A stretch of 64,000 nucleotides of DNA from Nocardioides sp. Lineage in GTDB: Bacteria > Actinomycetota > Actinomycetes > Propionibacteriales > Nocardioidaceae. Below, in pieces: positions 41,853 to 51,092 of this stretch. The notes beneath the pieces were generated by a model. That model saw only the letters and a list, made by a program, of their open reading frames with translations. It had not been told where the DNA came from and did no database searches. The position numbers were made by a program, and so were the translations under genes. Numbering within the stretch: position 1 is the first letter of the stretch; each line of letters starts with the position of its first letter. The stretch covers positions 94,967 through 158,966 of the forward strand of contig NZ_JASLGR010000018.1 in assembly GCF_030150155.1 (NCBI RefSeq), given 5' to 3'.

Positions 41853-42635
41853 GTGCGCATCGCTACCTGGAACGTGAACTCCCTGCGGACCCGTATCGAC
41901 CGGGTCGAGGCCTTCCTCGACCGTCACGACATCGACGTCCTGGCTGTCCAGGAGATCAAGGCCAAGAGCGACCAGATCCCGATGATGGGTCTGCAGTCGC
42001 GCGGCTACGAGGTCGCCGCGGTGGGCTACAACCAGTGGAACGGCGTGGCCCTGATCAGCCGGGTCGGGATCGAGGACGTCCAGGTCGGCTTCGACGGGAT
42101 GCCGCAGTTCAAGGAGGCCGACGAGGCCCGCGCGATCTTCGCGACCTGTGGCGGCGTCCGGGTCGGCTCGCTGTACGTCCCCAACGGCCGCAAGCCCGAC
42201 GACCCGCACTACGCCTACAAGCTGGAGTGGCTCGAGGCGCTGCGCGTGGCCGCTGCGGAGTGGAACGACACCCCCACCGCCCTGGTCGGCGACTGGAACG
42301 TGTGCCCGTTCGACGAGGACTGCTTCGACCCGAAGCAGTTCAAGAACTCCACCCACCTCACCCAGCCCGAGCGCGACGCGTTCTTCGCGATCGAGTCGAC
42401 GTACGCCGACGTGGTGCGGCCGTTCGCCCCCGGCCCGGAGGTCTACACCTACTGGGACTACTTCCGGCAGCGCTTCGAGCGCAACCGGGGGCTGCGGATC
42501 GACTTCGTGCTGGGCTCCCCCACCTTCGCCTCCCGCGTCACCGGCGCCTTCATCGACACCGAGGAGCGCGACCCGGCCCAGGGCACGGGCGCCCCGAGCG
42601 ACCACGCTCCCGTGGTCGTCGACCTCACCGACTGA
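41853..42635 (+). CDS. xthA: Exodeoxyribonuclease III
   Basis: This is an AP endonuclease and 3'-5' exonuclease of base-excision repair. The 260-residue protein has IATWNVNSLRTRI, the metal Glu of VLAVQEIKAKSDQI, YVPNGRK, the GDWNV pair (Asp-Asn), RIDFVLGSP and the C-terminal SDHAPVVVDL with catalytic Asp-His. The GTG start is six bases after TAGCCT (41841-41846), so translation is probably from a leaderless message. Confidence 0.95.
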   Translation: MRIATWNVNSLRTRIDRVEAFLDRHDIDVLAVQEIKAKSDQIPMMGLQSRGYEVAAVGYNQWNGVALISRVGIEDVQVGFDGMPQFKEADEARAIFATCGGVRVGSLYVPNGRKPDDPHYAYKLEWLEALRVAAAEWNDTPTALVGDWNVCPFDEDCFDPKQFKNSTHLTQPERDAFFAIESTYADVVRPFAPGPEVYTYWDYFRQRFERNRGLRIDFVLGSPTFASRVTGAFIDTEERDPAQGTGAPSDHAPVVVDLTD

Positions 42636-42654
42636 GCCTTGCTAGCGTCGCGCT

Positions 42655-43065
42655 GTGATCCGACCCGCCACCCAGCGCGACGTGCAGGCTCTGCTCACCC
42701 TGTGGGCGGTCGCGGCGGAGAACGACTCCCGGCCGACCGACACCGCGGCGATGGTCGAGACGCTGCTCGCCCGCGACCCGGAGTGCTGCCTCGTCGCCGA
42801 GGAGGGCTCCGCGATCATCGGCTCGATCATCGCGGGCTGGGACGGCTGGCGTGCCCACCTGTACCGCCTGGCCGTGCACCCCGACGCCCGGCGGCGTGGG
42901 ATCGGCTCGGCACTCCTCGCCGCCGCCGAGACCCGGCTCCGCGACCTCGGTGCCGGCCGTTTCGACGCGATGGTGTTGGAGGGCAACGAGCTGGGGCAGT
43001 CCGTGTGGGCCGCTGCCGGCTACGCCCCGCAGCCTGAGTGGCGACGGTGGGTGCGCGGGTCATGA
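42655..43065 (+). CDS. GNAT family N-acetyltransferase
   Basis: This 136-residue protein with the acetyl-CoA loop LAVHPDARRRGIGSALLAAAE (about 71-91) and C-terminal GNELGQSVWAAAGYAP resembles small RimI-like acetyltransferases. The acceptor is unknown. TAGCGT at 42643-42648 ends six bases before the GTG start. The stop overlaps the ATG of the potassium-channel gene. Confidence 0.9.
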   Translation: MIRPATQRDVQALLTLWAVAAENDSRPTDTAAMVETLLARDPECCLVAEEGSAIIGSIIAGWDGWRAHLYRLAVHPDARRRGIGSALLAAAETRLRDLGAGRFDAMVLEGNELGQSVWAAAGYAPQPEWRRWVRGS

Positions 43066-43715
43066 CGATGACGCGGGTGCAGCGCTGGGAGCGTCGCTCG
43101 GAGGTCCCGCTGCTGCTGCTCGCCCTCGGGTTTCTGCTGGCCTACGCCTGGCCGGTCCTGGACCCGCGGCTGAGCCCTGACGTCGAGACCGTCCTGACGA
43201 TCGCGTCCTGGGCGGTCTGGATCGTCTTCGCCGTCGACTTCGCGATCCGGCTCTTCCTCGCCCACGATCGACGGGCCTACGCCCTCTCCCACTGGTACGA
43301 CGTCCTCCTGATCGTCCTGCCGATGCTCAGACCTCTGCGGATGCTGCGCCTGCTCGGCCTGGTGCGGGTGCTCAACCGGTCGGCCGCCTCCCGCGCCTCC
43401 CGGGCCGTGACCTACGTCGCCGGGGTGGCGGTGATGGCGGTCGGCCTCGGCGCCCTGGCGATGCTCGACGCCGAGCGCGACGCCCACGGTGCGAACATCA
43501 CGACCTTCGGCGACGCACTGTGGTGGGCCGTCTCGACGGTGACCACGGTCGGCTACGGCGACCGCTACCCGGTCACCACCGAGGGCCGCTGCGTGGCCTT
43601 CGCCCTGATGCTGGTCGGGATCTCCGTCGTCGGTGTCGTGACCGCCTCGGTAGCCGCGTGGCTGCTCTCCTCGATCAACGCCGACAAGGCCGAGGAGCAG
43701 ATTCCCGACGAGTGA
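43062..43715 (+). CDS. Voltage-gated-type potassium channel
   Basis: This 217-residue protein has a selectivity filter TVGYGD at about 162-167. It is preceded by four to five hydrophobic segments including an S4-like helix with regularly spaced arginines (LRPLRMLRLLGLVRVLNR, about 89-106), which suggests voltage sensing. It lacks an RCK/TrkA regulatory domain, so it is a simple Kv-like tetrameric channel. Start overlap ATGA with the GNAT gene. Confidence 0.9.
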   Translation: MTMTRVQRWERRSEVPLLLLALGFLLAYAWPVLDPRLSPDVETVLTIASWAVWIVFAVDFAIRLFLAHDRRAYALSHWYDVLLIVLPMLRPLRMLRLLGLVRVLNRSAASRASRAVTYVAGVAVMAVGLGALAMLDAERDAHGANITTFGDALWWAVSTVTTVGYGDRYPVTTEGRCVAFALMLVGISVVGVVTASVAAWLLSSINADKAEEQIPDE

Positions 43716-43770
43716 GCCGGGCTGGTCGGGCCGCCCGGTTTTGTCGGTGCCTTCCCATACTGTGATGGGT

Positions 43771-45045
43771 ATGAAGCCGAGTGGTTCGGACGTCGTCACC
43801 AACAGTGCTGAGGCACTGTTGGCGGGCTGGCGTGCCGACCAGGCCAAGGCTCGCCGTCGTGAGGTGAAGGCCTTGGACAAGGCGATCCGCTGGCTCACCG
43901 TGGTGGCCGAGATAGGCCCGTCGGAGCAGCGGTACGGCCTGGAGATGCCCGTTGGTGGCGATGGCTGCCCTCGCATCGGCGAGGAAGCAGTGGCCGAGTT
44001 CGCTGCGTTTGCCCAGATGAGCCCCCGCGCTGCACTGTCGTATCTCGCTGATGCGTGGGACCTGGCCTGGCGGTTCCCCGAGACCCTCGCTGCCGTCCGC
44101 GAAGGCAGGGTCGAGGTGTGGCGAGCCCGGCAGGTCGCCGCGACACTCCGCGGTGTTCCGGCCGAGGGTGCGCGGTACGTCGACGAGGTGATCGCCCCGA
44201 TCGCGCATCGGGTCGGGATGGCCCGGCTCCGACGCATGGTCGTCTTCGCCGAGATCCTGAGTGACCCCGACGCGGCGGTCGCCCGGGCTCGGGCAGCAGC
44301 CGAGGGCCGGGCGATCAGTGTCTCCGGGACCGGGCAGCCCGACGGCCTCGCGGACGTGTTCGGACGCTTGGATGCCGCTGACGCGGCGGACTTCGAGGCC
44401 GCGATCCAAGAGGTCGCGGCCGAGCTTGCCACTGTGGATGAGAACGCCGAGTCCGAGTCTCTGGACGTCCGCCGGGCGAAGGCAGTCGGGGTGATCGCGC
44501 GCCGGCACCTCGCTGGGGAGACCCCAGGAGCGGTGACGCGGGTGGTGCATACCTACGTCCACCTCACCCCTGACTCACCCGTCGCCCACATCGAAGCCGG
44601 CAACACCCTGGCCCCGGTCGAACGTGTAGCTGAGTGGTGCCGCACCGCCGGCACGAAGGTCATCATCCGACCCGTCCTCGACCTCGCCACCCCGCACACC
44701 CGCGACGGCTACGTCCCCACCGAGACCATGCGCGAACAAGCGATCCTGATCAACCGGACCTGCGTCCACCCCTGGTGCGACCGCACCGCCAGAGCCAGCG
44801 ACCTCGACCACATCACCCCCTACAACCCCAGCGGACCACCCGGCCAGACCACCAGCACCAACCTCGCACCGCTCTGTCGCCACCACCACCGCCTCAAGAC
44901 CCACAGCGGATGGCAGTACCAGCACCTCGAACCCGGCATCTACCTCTGGACCACCCCGGCAGGGCGGCACTACCTCCGCACGCCCAGCGGCACCACGACG
45001 CTCCACAACGTCGGGCCTCCAGCCGCCTCACGAGGGGTAGCCTGA
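43771..45045 (+). CDS. HNH endonuclease, DUF222 (13E12 repeat) family
   Basis: This protein is 424 residues from ATG 43771, chosen because TACTGT (43758-43763) lies seven bases upstream; an ATG six bases earlier is in frame too. The N-terminal DUF222 domain covers most of the length (EEAVAEFAAFAQMSPRAALSYLADAWDLAWRFPETLAAVREGRVEVWRA-like helices). The C-terminal HNH reads CVHPWCDRTARASDLDHITPYN and LCRHHHRLKTHSGW. These genes occur in many copies in actinobacteria and mycobacteria, often with repeated DNA; biological role is unproven. Codon use in the last third (CAC/CCC rich, fewer G) differs a little from neighbours. Confidence 0.9.
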   Translation: MKPSGSDVVTNSAEALLAGWRADQAKARRREVKALDKAIRWLTVVAEIGPSEQRYGLEMPVGGDGCPRIGEEAVAEFAAFAQMSPRAALSYLADAWDLAWRFPETLAAVREGRVEVWRARQVAATLRGVPAEGARYVDEVIAPIAHRVGMARLRRMVVFAEILSDPDAAVARARAAAEGRAISVSGTGQPDGLADVFGRLDAADAADFEAAIQEVAAELATVDENAESESLDVRRAKAVGVIARRHLAGETPGAVTRVVHTYVHLTPDSPVAHIEAGNTLAPVERVAEWCRTAGTKVIIRPVLDLATPHTRDGYVPTETMREQAILINRTCVHPWCDRTARASDLDHITPYNPSGPPGQTTSTNLAPLCRHHHRLKTHSGWQYQHLEPGIYLWTTPAGRHYLRTPSGTTTLHNVGPPAASRGVA

Positions 45046-45050
45046 CGAGC

Positions 45051-47342
45051 ATGGAGGCCAGCGACCTGTTCGGCGTACCCGACGAGCCCGACCTGAGGAT
45101 CACCGAGCCGGCGGACCACGCCGCGGGGGTGAAGGCCGTCGCGGTGGCGATGGGGCGGGCACTGCACGAGATGGGTCCGGCCCGCACCGCGAAGACCCTG
45201 ACCAAGCTCAACCAGGTCGACGGGTTCGACTGCATGAGCTGTGCCTGGCCCGATCCCGACCCGGAGCACCGCCACACCGCGGAATTCTGCGAGAACGGCG
45301 CGAAGGCGGTCGCCGAGGAGGCCACCACCGAGCGTGTGACGCCGGAGTTCTTCGCCGAGCACAGCGTCGCCGACCTCCGCCAGCGCACCGACTACTGGCT
45401 CGGCAAGCAGGGCCGGATCACGCATCCGATGGTGCTGCGTCCCGGTGCGACGCACTACACCCCGATCGCCTGGGACGACGCGTTCGCGCTCATCGGCGAC
45501 CAGCTCAATGCTCTGGACTCCCCCGACAACGCCGCGTTCTACACCTCGGGCCGGGCCTCGAACGAGGCCGCGTTCGTCTACCAACTCTTCGCTCGCGCCT
45601 ACGGCACCAACAACCTGCCGGACTGCTCGAACATGTGCCACGAGTCCAGCGGCGTCGCACTGGGCGACACCATCGGGATCGGCAAGGGCAGTGTCTCGCT
45701 GACCGACCTCTACCGTGCCGACCTGATCGTGCTGGCCGGCCAGAACCCGGGCACCAACCACCCCCGGATGCTCTCCGCCCTCGAGATCGCCAAGAGGCGC
45801 GGCGCCAAGATCCTCAGCATCAACCCGCTGCGCGAGGCGGGGCTGCGCAACTTCCGCAACCCGCAGACCCCGCGCGGCGTCGTCGGCCACGGCACCGACC
45901 TGTCCGACCTGCACCTGCCGATCAAGATCGGCGGCGACCAGGCGCTCTTCACCGCGATCGGCTCCCTCCTGCTGCGCTGGGGCGCCATCGACCCCGAGTT
46001 CATCGAGGCCCACACCGAAGGGTTCGAGGCCTGGCGTGCCCACGTCGCCGAGATCGACTGGGACCAGATCGAGCGGATCACCGGCTTGGAGCGGCGCCAG
46101 ATCGAGGCCGCCGCCGCGATGGTCGCCGACTCCACCGCCACGGTCTGGTGCTGGGCGATGGGCCTGACCCAGCACCGCCACGCCGTGCCCACCCTCAAGG
46201 AGATCGTCAACCTCGCCCTGGTCAAGGGCGACATCGGGCGGCCCGGCGCGGGCCTGTGCCCGGTCCGCGGCCACTCCAACGTGCAGGGCGACCGCACGAT
46301 GGGGATCTGGGAGAAGCCGCCGGCCGACTTCCTCGACGCCCTCGACGCGACCTTCGCGATCACCTCACCCCGCGAGCACGGGTACGACGCCGTCGACACC
46401 ATCCGGGCGATGCTGGACGGCCGGGTCGGGGCGTTCGTCGCCCTGGGCGGCAACTTCCTGCACGCCGCCCCCGACACCGCGATCACCGCCGAGGCGCTGC
46501 GTCGTACCGCCCTGACCGTGCAGATCTCCACCAAGCTCAACCGCTCCCACCTGATCACCGGCGCGACCGCGCTGATCCTGCCGACCCTGGGCCGCACCGA
46601 GCGCGACAAGCAGGCCGCAGGGCCCCAGTTCGTCACCGTCGAGGACTCGATGTCGGTGGTGCACGCCTCCCGTGGACGCCTCGACCCCGCCAGCCCCGAG
46701 CTGCGCAGCGAGGTCGCGATCGTCACCGGGATCGCCGAGGCGGTCCTCGGCACCGCCAGCGGGATCGACTGGGCGGGCCTGCGCGCCGACTACGCCCGGA
46801 TCCGGGCCGGGATCGAGCAGGTCGTGCCCGGCTTCGACGACTTCGAGGCCCGCGTCGCCTCCACCGCCGGCTTCGTGCTGCCGCACCCGCCCCGCGACGA
46901 ACGCCGCTTCGAGACCCCGACCGGCAAGGCCCAGTTCACCGTCTCCGACCTGGACGAGTTCGACGTGCCGCCGGGCCACCTGGTGCTCCAGACGCTGCGC
47001 AGCCACGACCAGTACAACACCACGATCTACGGCTTCAGTGACCGCTACCGCGGCATCGAGGGCGGCCGCCATGTCGTCATGCTCAACGGCCGCGACATCG
47101 AGGCCCTCGGCCTGCGTGACGGCGACCGGGTCGACATCGTCGCGCACTGGCCCGGGGACGACATCGACCGTCGGGTCACCGGCTTCCGGGTCGTCGAGTA
47201 CGACACCCCACGCGGCTCGGCGGCGGCGTACTACCCCGAGACCAACCCGCTGATCCCGCTCGACTCCGTCGCCACCGGCTCCAACACCCCGACCTCCAAG
47301 TCGGTCGTCGTCCGGTTGGAGCCGTCCGCATGGGCCGGGTGA
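45051..47342 (+). CDS. FdhF/YdeP-family molybdopterin oxidoreductase
   Basis: This 763-residue protein belongs to the formate-dehydrogenase-like group exemplified by E. coli YdeP. N-terminal cysteines Cys61 and Cys64 (GFDCMSCAWPDP) and Cys80 (EFCENGAKA) are the expected iron-sulfur ligands, followed by molybdopterin domains (ASNEAAFVYQLFARAYGTNNLPDCSNMC, GQNPGTNHPRML, GLCPVRGHSNVQGDRTMGI). YdeP is linked to acid resistance; the true substrate of the family is not settled. It is preceded by a leaderless-type TAGCCT, and its partner fdhD overlaps the 3' end by 13 bp. Confidence 0.9.
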   Translation: MEASDLFGVPDEPDLRITEPADHAAGVKAVAVAMGRALHEMGPARTAKTLTKLNQVDGFDCMSCAWPDPDPEHRHTAEFCENGAKAVAEEATTERVTPEFFAEHSVADLRQRTDYWLGKQGRITHPMVLRPGATHYTPIAWDDAFALIGDQLNALDSPDNAAFYTSGRASNEAAFVYQLFARAYGTNNLPDCSNMCHESSGVALGDTIGIGKGSVSLTDLYRADLIVLAGQNPGTNHPRMLSALEIAKRRGAKILSINPLREAGLRNFRNPQTPRGVVGHGTDLSDLHLPIKIGGDQALFTAIGSLLLRWGAIDPEFIEAHTEGFEAWRAHVAEIDWDQIERITGLERRQIEAAAAMVADSTATVWCWAMGLTQHRHAVPTLKEIVNLALVKGDIGRPGAGLCPVRGHSNVQGDRTMGIWEKPPADFLDALDATFAITSPREHGYDAVDTIRAMLDGRVGAFVALGGNFLHAAPDTAITAEALRRTALTVQISTKLNRSHLITGATALILPTLGRTERDKQAAGPQFVTVEDSMSVVHASRGRLDPASPELRSEVAIVTGIAEAVLGTASGIDWAGLRADYARIRAGIEQVVPGFDDFEARVASTAGFVLPHPPRDERRFETPTGKAQFTVSDLDEFDVPPGHLVLQTLRSHDQYNTTIYGFSDRYRGIEGGRHVVMLNGRDIEALGLRDGDRVDIVAHWPGDDIDRRVTGFRVVEYDTPRGSAAAYYPETNPLIPLDSVATGSNTPTSKSVVVRLEPSAWAG

Positions 47343-48148
47343 CGACCCGGCGCCCCGTTCTCAAGGTCCGTCCCGACAGCGTCGTACGCCGTCCCGACAC
47401 CCTGGCCGTCGAGGAGCCGTTGGAGCTGCGGATCGATCACCGCTCCCTGGTGGTGACGATGCGCACCCCCGGCGCCGACGTCGACCTCGCCCACGGGTTC
47501 CTGCTCGGCGAGGGGATCATCGGCGGTGGCGCCGACGTGATCACCGCGCAGCACTGCTTCGACTCCGACCTCAACGTGCTGGAGATCCAGCTCGGCCCCG
47601 AGGCCACCCCGCCGACCCGGCAGCGCACGTTCGTCGCCACCAGCGCCTGCGGGGTCTGCGGCAAGGAGTCGATCGAGGACGTCCGGCGTCAGACCCGCTG
47701 GCCGCTCACCGCACCGACGCCGCAGACCGCTCCCCTGGTCGCGGCGACCACGGTGCTCAGGCTCCCCGACCTGCTCCGCGAGGCGCAGGCGGTCTTCGAT
47801 AAGACCGGTGGGCTGCACGCCGCCGGGCTCTTCACCGCCGAGGGCACCCTGCTCGCCGTCCGCGAGGACGTGGGCCGGCACAACGCCGTGGACAAGGTGA
47901 TCGGCTGGGCGGTGCGCGAGGGGCTCACCCCGCTGCACGAGGTGATCCTGATGGTCAGCGGCCGCGCCTCGTTCGAGCTGGTGCAGAAGGCGGTGATGGC
48001 GGGCATCCCGGTGCTGGCCGCGGTCTCGGCGCCGTCCTCCCTGGCCGCCGACCTCGCCGAGGAGACCGGCCTGACCCTGGCCGGCTTCGTCCGCGGCTCG
48101 GGGATGAACGTCTACACCTGGCCCGAGCGGATCGACACCGGGTCCTAG
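47330..48148 (+). CDS. fdhD: Formate dehydrogenase accessory sulfurtransferase FdhD
   Basis: This 272-residue protein transfers sulfur to the molybdenum cofactor of FdhF-type enzymes. The characteristic Cys pair is in SACGVCGKESIE (about 105-116), and VREDVGRHNAVDKVIGWA and MVSGRASFELVQKAVMAGIPVLAAVSAPSSLA are highly conserved. Immediate overlap with the FdhF-like gene supports that this oxidoreductase is its client. Convergent with the DinB gene, with the stop codons overlapping. Confidence 0.95.
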   Translation: MGRVTTRRPVLKVRPDSVVRRPDTLAVEEPLELRIDHRSLVVTMRTPGADVDLAHGFLLGEGIIGGGADVITAQHCFDSDLNVLEIQLGPEATPPTRQRTFVATSACGVCGKESIEDVRRQTRWPLTAPTPQTAPLVAATTVLRLPDLLREAQAVFDKTGGLHAAGLFTAEGTLLAVREDVGRHNAVDKVIGWAVREGLTPLHEVILMVSGRASFELVQKAVMAGIPVLAAVSAPSSLAADLAEETGLTLAGFVRGSGMNVYTWPERIDTGS

Positions 48149-48669
48149 ACCAGGCCGACGTCGCGACCGTGGTGCACCAGGTCGTGCAGGAAGTACGGCA
48201 CCAGCGTCGCCACGGTGAACCGCGAGCCGTTGGAGCGCTGCCCGGTCCGCTCCAGCGCCGAGGCCGGGACGAGCTCGATCGCCCGGGCGATCGCCTCTCC
48301 GGAAGCGGCCAGCTCGACGGCGACCACGGCCGGGTCCTGCGAGCCGTAGTCGGCGGCCAGGGCGGTCTCGTCCTGGTCCCAGTTCGCGAAGTCGGGGTTG
48401 TCCAGGACGAGCATCAGGTCGAGTCGGGCGAGCATGATCCGGCAGACGTCGCGCAGGTGGGCGGCGTACTCCAACGGCGACCAGGTCGCCTCGTCGGGCC
48501 TGGCCCCGAGACCGGTGCGCGACTCGAGCAGGTGCACCCACAGGGCGACGTGGCGCCGGGTCACGCCGGGCACCTCGGCGAAGCGCACCGCCGCCGGGTC
48601 GAAGCCACACTCGGAGCACTGCCGCTCCAGGACCCAGGTCCAGTCTTTGTCATCGGGGACGATCGCCAT
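48145..48669 (-). CDS. DinB superfamily protein
   Basis: This 174-residue four-helix protein of the DinB/YfiT type has conserved histidines in ATWSPLEYAAHLRDV and FLHDLVHHGRDV, the usual metal triad. A Cys pair near the start (RQCSECGFD) is an extra feature of one actinobacterial subgroup. Such proteins are thiol- or mycothiol-linked enzymes; nothing shows the substrate. Confidence 0.87.
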   Translation of the reverse strand: MAIVPDDKDWTWVLERQCSECGFDPAAVRFAEVPGVTRRHVALWVHLLESRTGLGARPDEATWSPLEYAAHLRDVCRIMLARLDLMLVLDNPDFANWDQDETALAADYGSQDPAVVAVELAASGEAIARAIELVPASALERTGQRSNGSRFTVATLVPYFLHDLVHHGRDVGLV

Positions 48670-48691
48670 CGGGCCATCCTCCCAGGCCGAC

Positions 48692-50242
48692 TCAGCGGTG
48701 GGCGACCCATTTCGTGCTGCCCGCGACCGTGTCGCGGCCCTGGGCGACGATCACCAGGTAGCGCGTCCTCGCCCGCCCGTTACGGTCGCGCACGACCCGC
48801 TTCGCCTGCCCCTGAGCGTCGAGCGTCGCGGTCCGCAGCAGGACCTTCCGCTTGCCCTTGAGTCGATAGAAGCGGGCCGTGGCACCGGCCGCGTCCGCCC
48901 CGGCCGAGACCCGCAGCACGTCGTGGCGCTGTCCGCGGTTCGTGACCGTGAGCGTCGGCGAGATCGAGAGTCGCTTCAGGGCGATCGGTGCCAGCGAGCT
49001 GCCGGCCGGGATGGAGGAGCAGTTGCCGATCATCGGCAGCCCCGCCATCCGTGCTCCCAGCCACGGCAGCGCCTGGGCGAAGAACGCCAGCGCGGCCGTG
49101 GTGTGGTCGGCCTTGTCGACCACCTGGAGGTTCACCTTCACCCCTTGCGAGCAGTACTCGTGCGCGAGTGCCTGGGTGTCCTTGACGATCATCACGTTGT
49201 CGCCGATGCCGTCGGCGTTGCCGACCGCCATGAACATCGGCGAGGTCGGGTGGCCCGGCACGCTGCCCATGATCAGCCGGTTGACGATCCGGGTGATCAC
49301 CGGGATGTGCAGGAAGTCCGCATAGGCAGGCTTCACCAGCTGCTGCACGGTCAGCCCCGGATAGGCGCCGTTGAAGGAGCCGATGCACTGGTCCGAGACC
49401 GCCCGGGTCACCTTGGCACCGTACGGCGACAGGTACCGGCTCAGGTCGGTGTCGAAGGCCCTGCCCAGCGCCACCACAGCCGCCGGGATGACGCCCGACC
49501 ACGTCTTCGAGCCGTTGACGTAGTTCAGGTTGTGCGCCAGGTCGACCGGGATGCCCCCGATCGCGGTGCCGGCGATGGTGAGCTCGGGGGCGTAGCTGGG
49601 CGCCAGCTCGGCGGCCCACTCCCCGCCGATCGAGCCGCCGGAGTAGCCGAACAGCCCGACCTTGGTCGTGGCCGGGAGGCCCAGCAGGGACTCGGTGGCG
49701 CGGACCGCGTCGAGCGTGTTCCACCCCGACTCGTGGCCAGCCACCCAGTGCAGGTCCTTGCCCTCGAAGTCGGGCACGGTGACGGCGTACCCCTGGGCGA
49801 TCAGGCTGGCGATCAGGCCGGACTCGATCTGGGCCTGCTGGTTGTTGTCGGCGGTGCCGGCGTCGCCGCCACGCAGGGTGTAGCTCGGCGAGCAGATGTC
49901 GCCGAGGGCGTCGTAGAAGCTCAGGTAGCTCACCACCCCCGAGATCGCACCGACCGGCGCGATCACGGTGGTGACGGTGCTCGACGGCCGGCCGAGCTCG
50001 TCCTGGGTGCGGTAGAGCACCTGGGTGGCGTTGACCGGGATCGTCGAGACGATCTTCGCTGTCACCGCCCGGGTGCGCAGCACGGCCCCCGGCTTGGCGG
50101 CCGCCATCCCCGCCGGATCGGCGTAGAAGGCGTCGTCGTGCGGGCGCGGGATCGCGTCGGCAGCGACAGCGGCCCGGGCCGGCAGCGTCAGCCCCGCGGC
50201 GACCAGGAGCGGAACCAGCAGGAGCCGAGTGAGGTACGTCAC
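48692..50242 (-). CDS. Secreted lipase family protein (LIP)
   Basis: This 516-residue protein has a signal peptide (LLLVPLLVAAGLTLPARAAVA, cleavage about residue 28). The mature part has the secretory-lipase alpha/beta hydrolase fold: VGLFGYSGGSIGGEWAAELAPSYAPEL with the nucleophile Ser in GYSGGS, Asp in AVGNADGIGDNVM and His in VVDKADHTTAALA. A beta-rich C-terminal extension of about 100 residues (LTVTNRGQRHDVLRVSAGADAAG and onward) looks like a cell-wall or substrate-binding domain. The exact ester substrate is unknown. A related but membrane-anchored hydrolase is encoded at 22654. Confidence 0.87.
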   Translation of the reverse strand: MTYLTRLLLVPLLVAAGLTLPARAAVAADAIPRPHDDAFYADPAGMAAAKPGAVLRTRAVTAKIVSTIPVNATQVLYRTQDELGRPSSTVTTVIAPVGAISGVVSYLSFYDALGDICSPSYTLRGGDAGTADNNQQAQIESGLIASLIAQGYAVTVPDFEGKDLHWVAGHESGWNTLDAVRATESLLGLPATTKVGLFGYSGGSIGGEWAAELAPSYAPELTIAGTAIGGIPVDLAHNLNYVNGSKTWSGVIPAAVVALGRAFDTDLSRYLSPYGAKVTRAVSDQCIGSFNGAYPGLTVQQLVKPAYADFLHIPVITRIVNRLIMGSVPGHPTSPMFMAVGNADGIGDNVMIVKDTQALAHEYCSQGVKVNLQVVDKADHTTAALAFFAQALPWLGARMAGLPMIGNCSSIPAGSSLAPIALKRLSISPTLTVTNRGQRHDVLRVSAGADAAGATARFYRLKGKRKVLLRTATLDAQGQAKRVVRDRNGRARTRYLVIVAQGRDTVAGSTKWVAHR

Positions 50243-50272
50243 ACGACTCTTAACCCTGCGACGCCCCGAAGG

Positions 50273-51043
50273 TTACGCGCGGGTGGCGATCAGCACCGTC
50301 GCCTCGCGCTCCTCGTCACGGACCGCCGCCCCACGCAGCCCGGCATCGGCGATCAGGGTCAGTCCGGTGGCGACCTGGTCCACCCCGACCTCGATCAGCA
50401 GCCGGCCCCCGACCGCGAGCCAGGCCGGGGCCTGCGCGATCAGGACCCGATGGTGGTCCAGCCCGTCAGCGCCACCGTCCAGGGCCGTGGCCGGCTCGTG
50501 CAGCCGGGCCTCGGGCGGCATCGTGGCCAGCGCCGCCGAGGGCACGTAGGGCGCGTTGGCCACGATCAGGTCGACGGTGCCGCCCAGCTCGGCCGGCACC
50601 GGCTCGAACCAGGAGCCGCACAGCACCCGGTCGCCCGGCTCGGCCAGGTTCCGCGCCGCGCAGGCGACCGCGACCGGGTCCACGTCGACCGCCCACACCT
50701 CCAGATCGGGCAGGTGACGGCGTACGGCGGCAGCCAGGGCGCCCGACCCACAGCCGAGGTCCAACAGACGCCGCGGCGGGTCGGGGGTCGCGAGCGCCAC
50801 CGCGACCAGGGCCAGCGACCGCTGCCGGGGCACGAACACGCCTCGGGACAGGTGCAGCCGCAGCCCGCCGAAGTCGACCCAGCCGAGGATCACCTCCAGG
50901 GGCTCCCCCGCCTCACGGCGGACCACCAGCCGCTCCAGGTCCGCACCGGCGGCGGCCTGGATCAGCAGGGCCGCCTCCTCCTCGGCGAAGACGCAGCCCG
51001 CCGCACGCAGCCGGGCCGTCACGGCGACCTCGTGAGCGTCCAC
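50273..51043 (-). CDS. PrmC-related protein N5-glutamine methyltransferase-like
   Basis: This 256-residue SAM methyltransferase has the PrmC/HemK plan: GVFVPRQRSLALV before motif I LLDLGCGSGALAAAV, and the catalytic N-P-P-Y replaced by NAPYVP (Asn-Ala-Pro-Tyr). N-x-P-Y with alanine is characteristic of the PrmC-related group (TIGR03704-like), whose target is less certain than release factors. The GTG start is six bases after a leaderless-type TAGCGT on the minus strand. Confidence 0.87.
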   Translation of the reverse strand: MDAHEVAVTARLRAAGCVFAEEEAALLIQAAAGADLERLVVRREAGEPLEVILGWVDFGGLRLHLSRGVFVPRQRSLALVAVALATPDPPRRLLDLGCGSGALAAAVRRHLPDLEVWAVDVDPVAVACAARNLAEPGDRVLCGSWFEPVPAELGGTVDLIVANAPYVPSAALATMPPEARLHEPATALDGGADGLDHHRVLIAQAPAWLAVGGRLLIEVGVDQVATGLTLIADAGLRGAAVRDEEREATVLIATRA

Positions 51044-51092
51044 ACGGCCACGCTACGGGAACGAGAACACCGAAATGTGCGTTGATAGGAAC

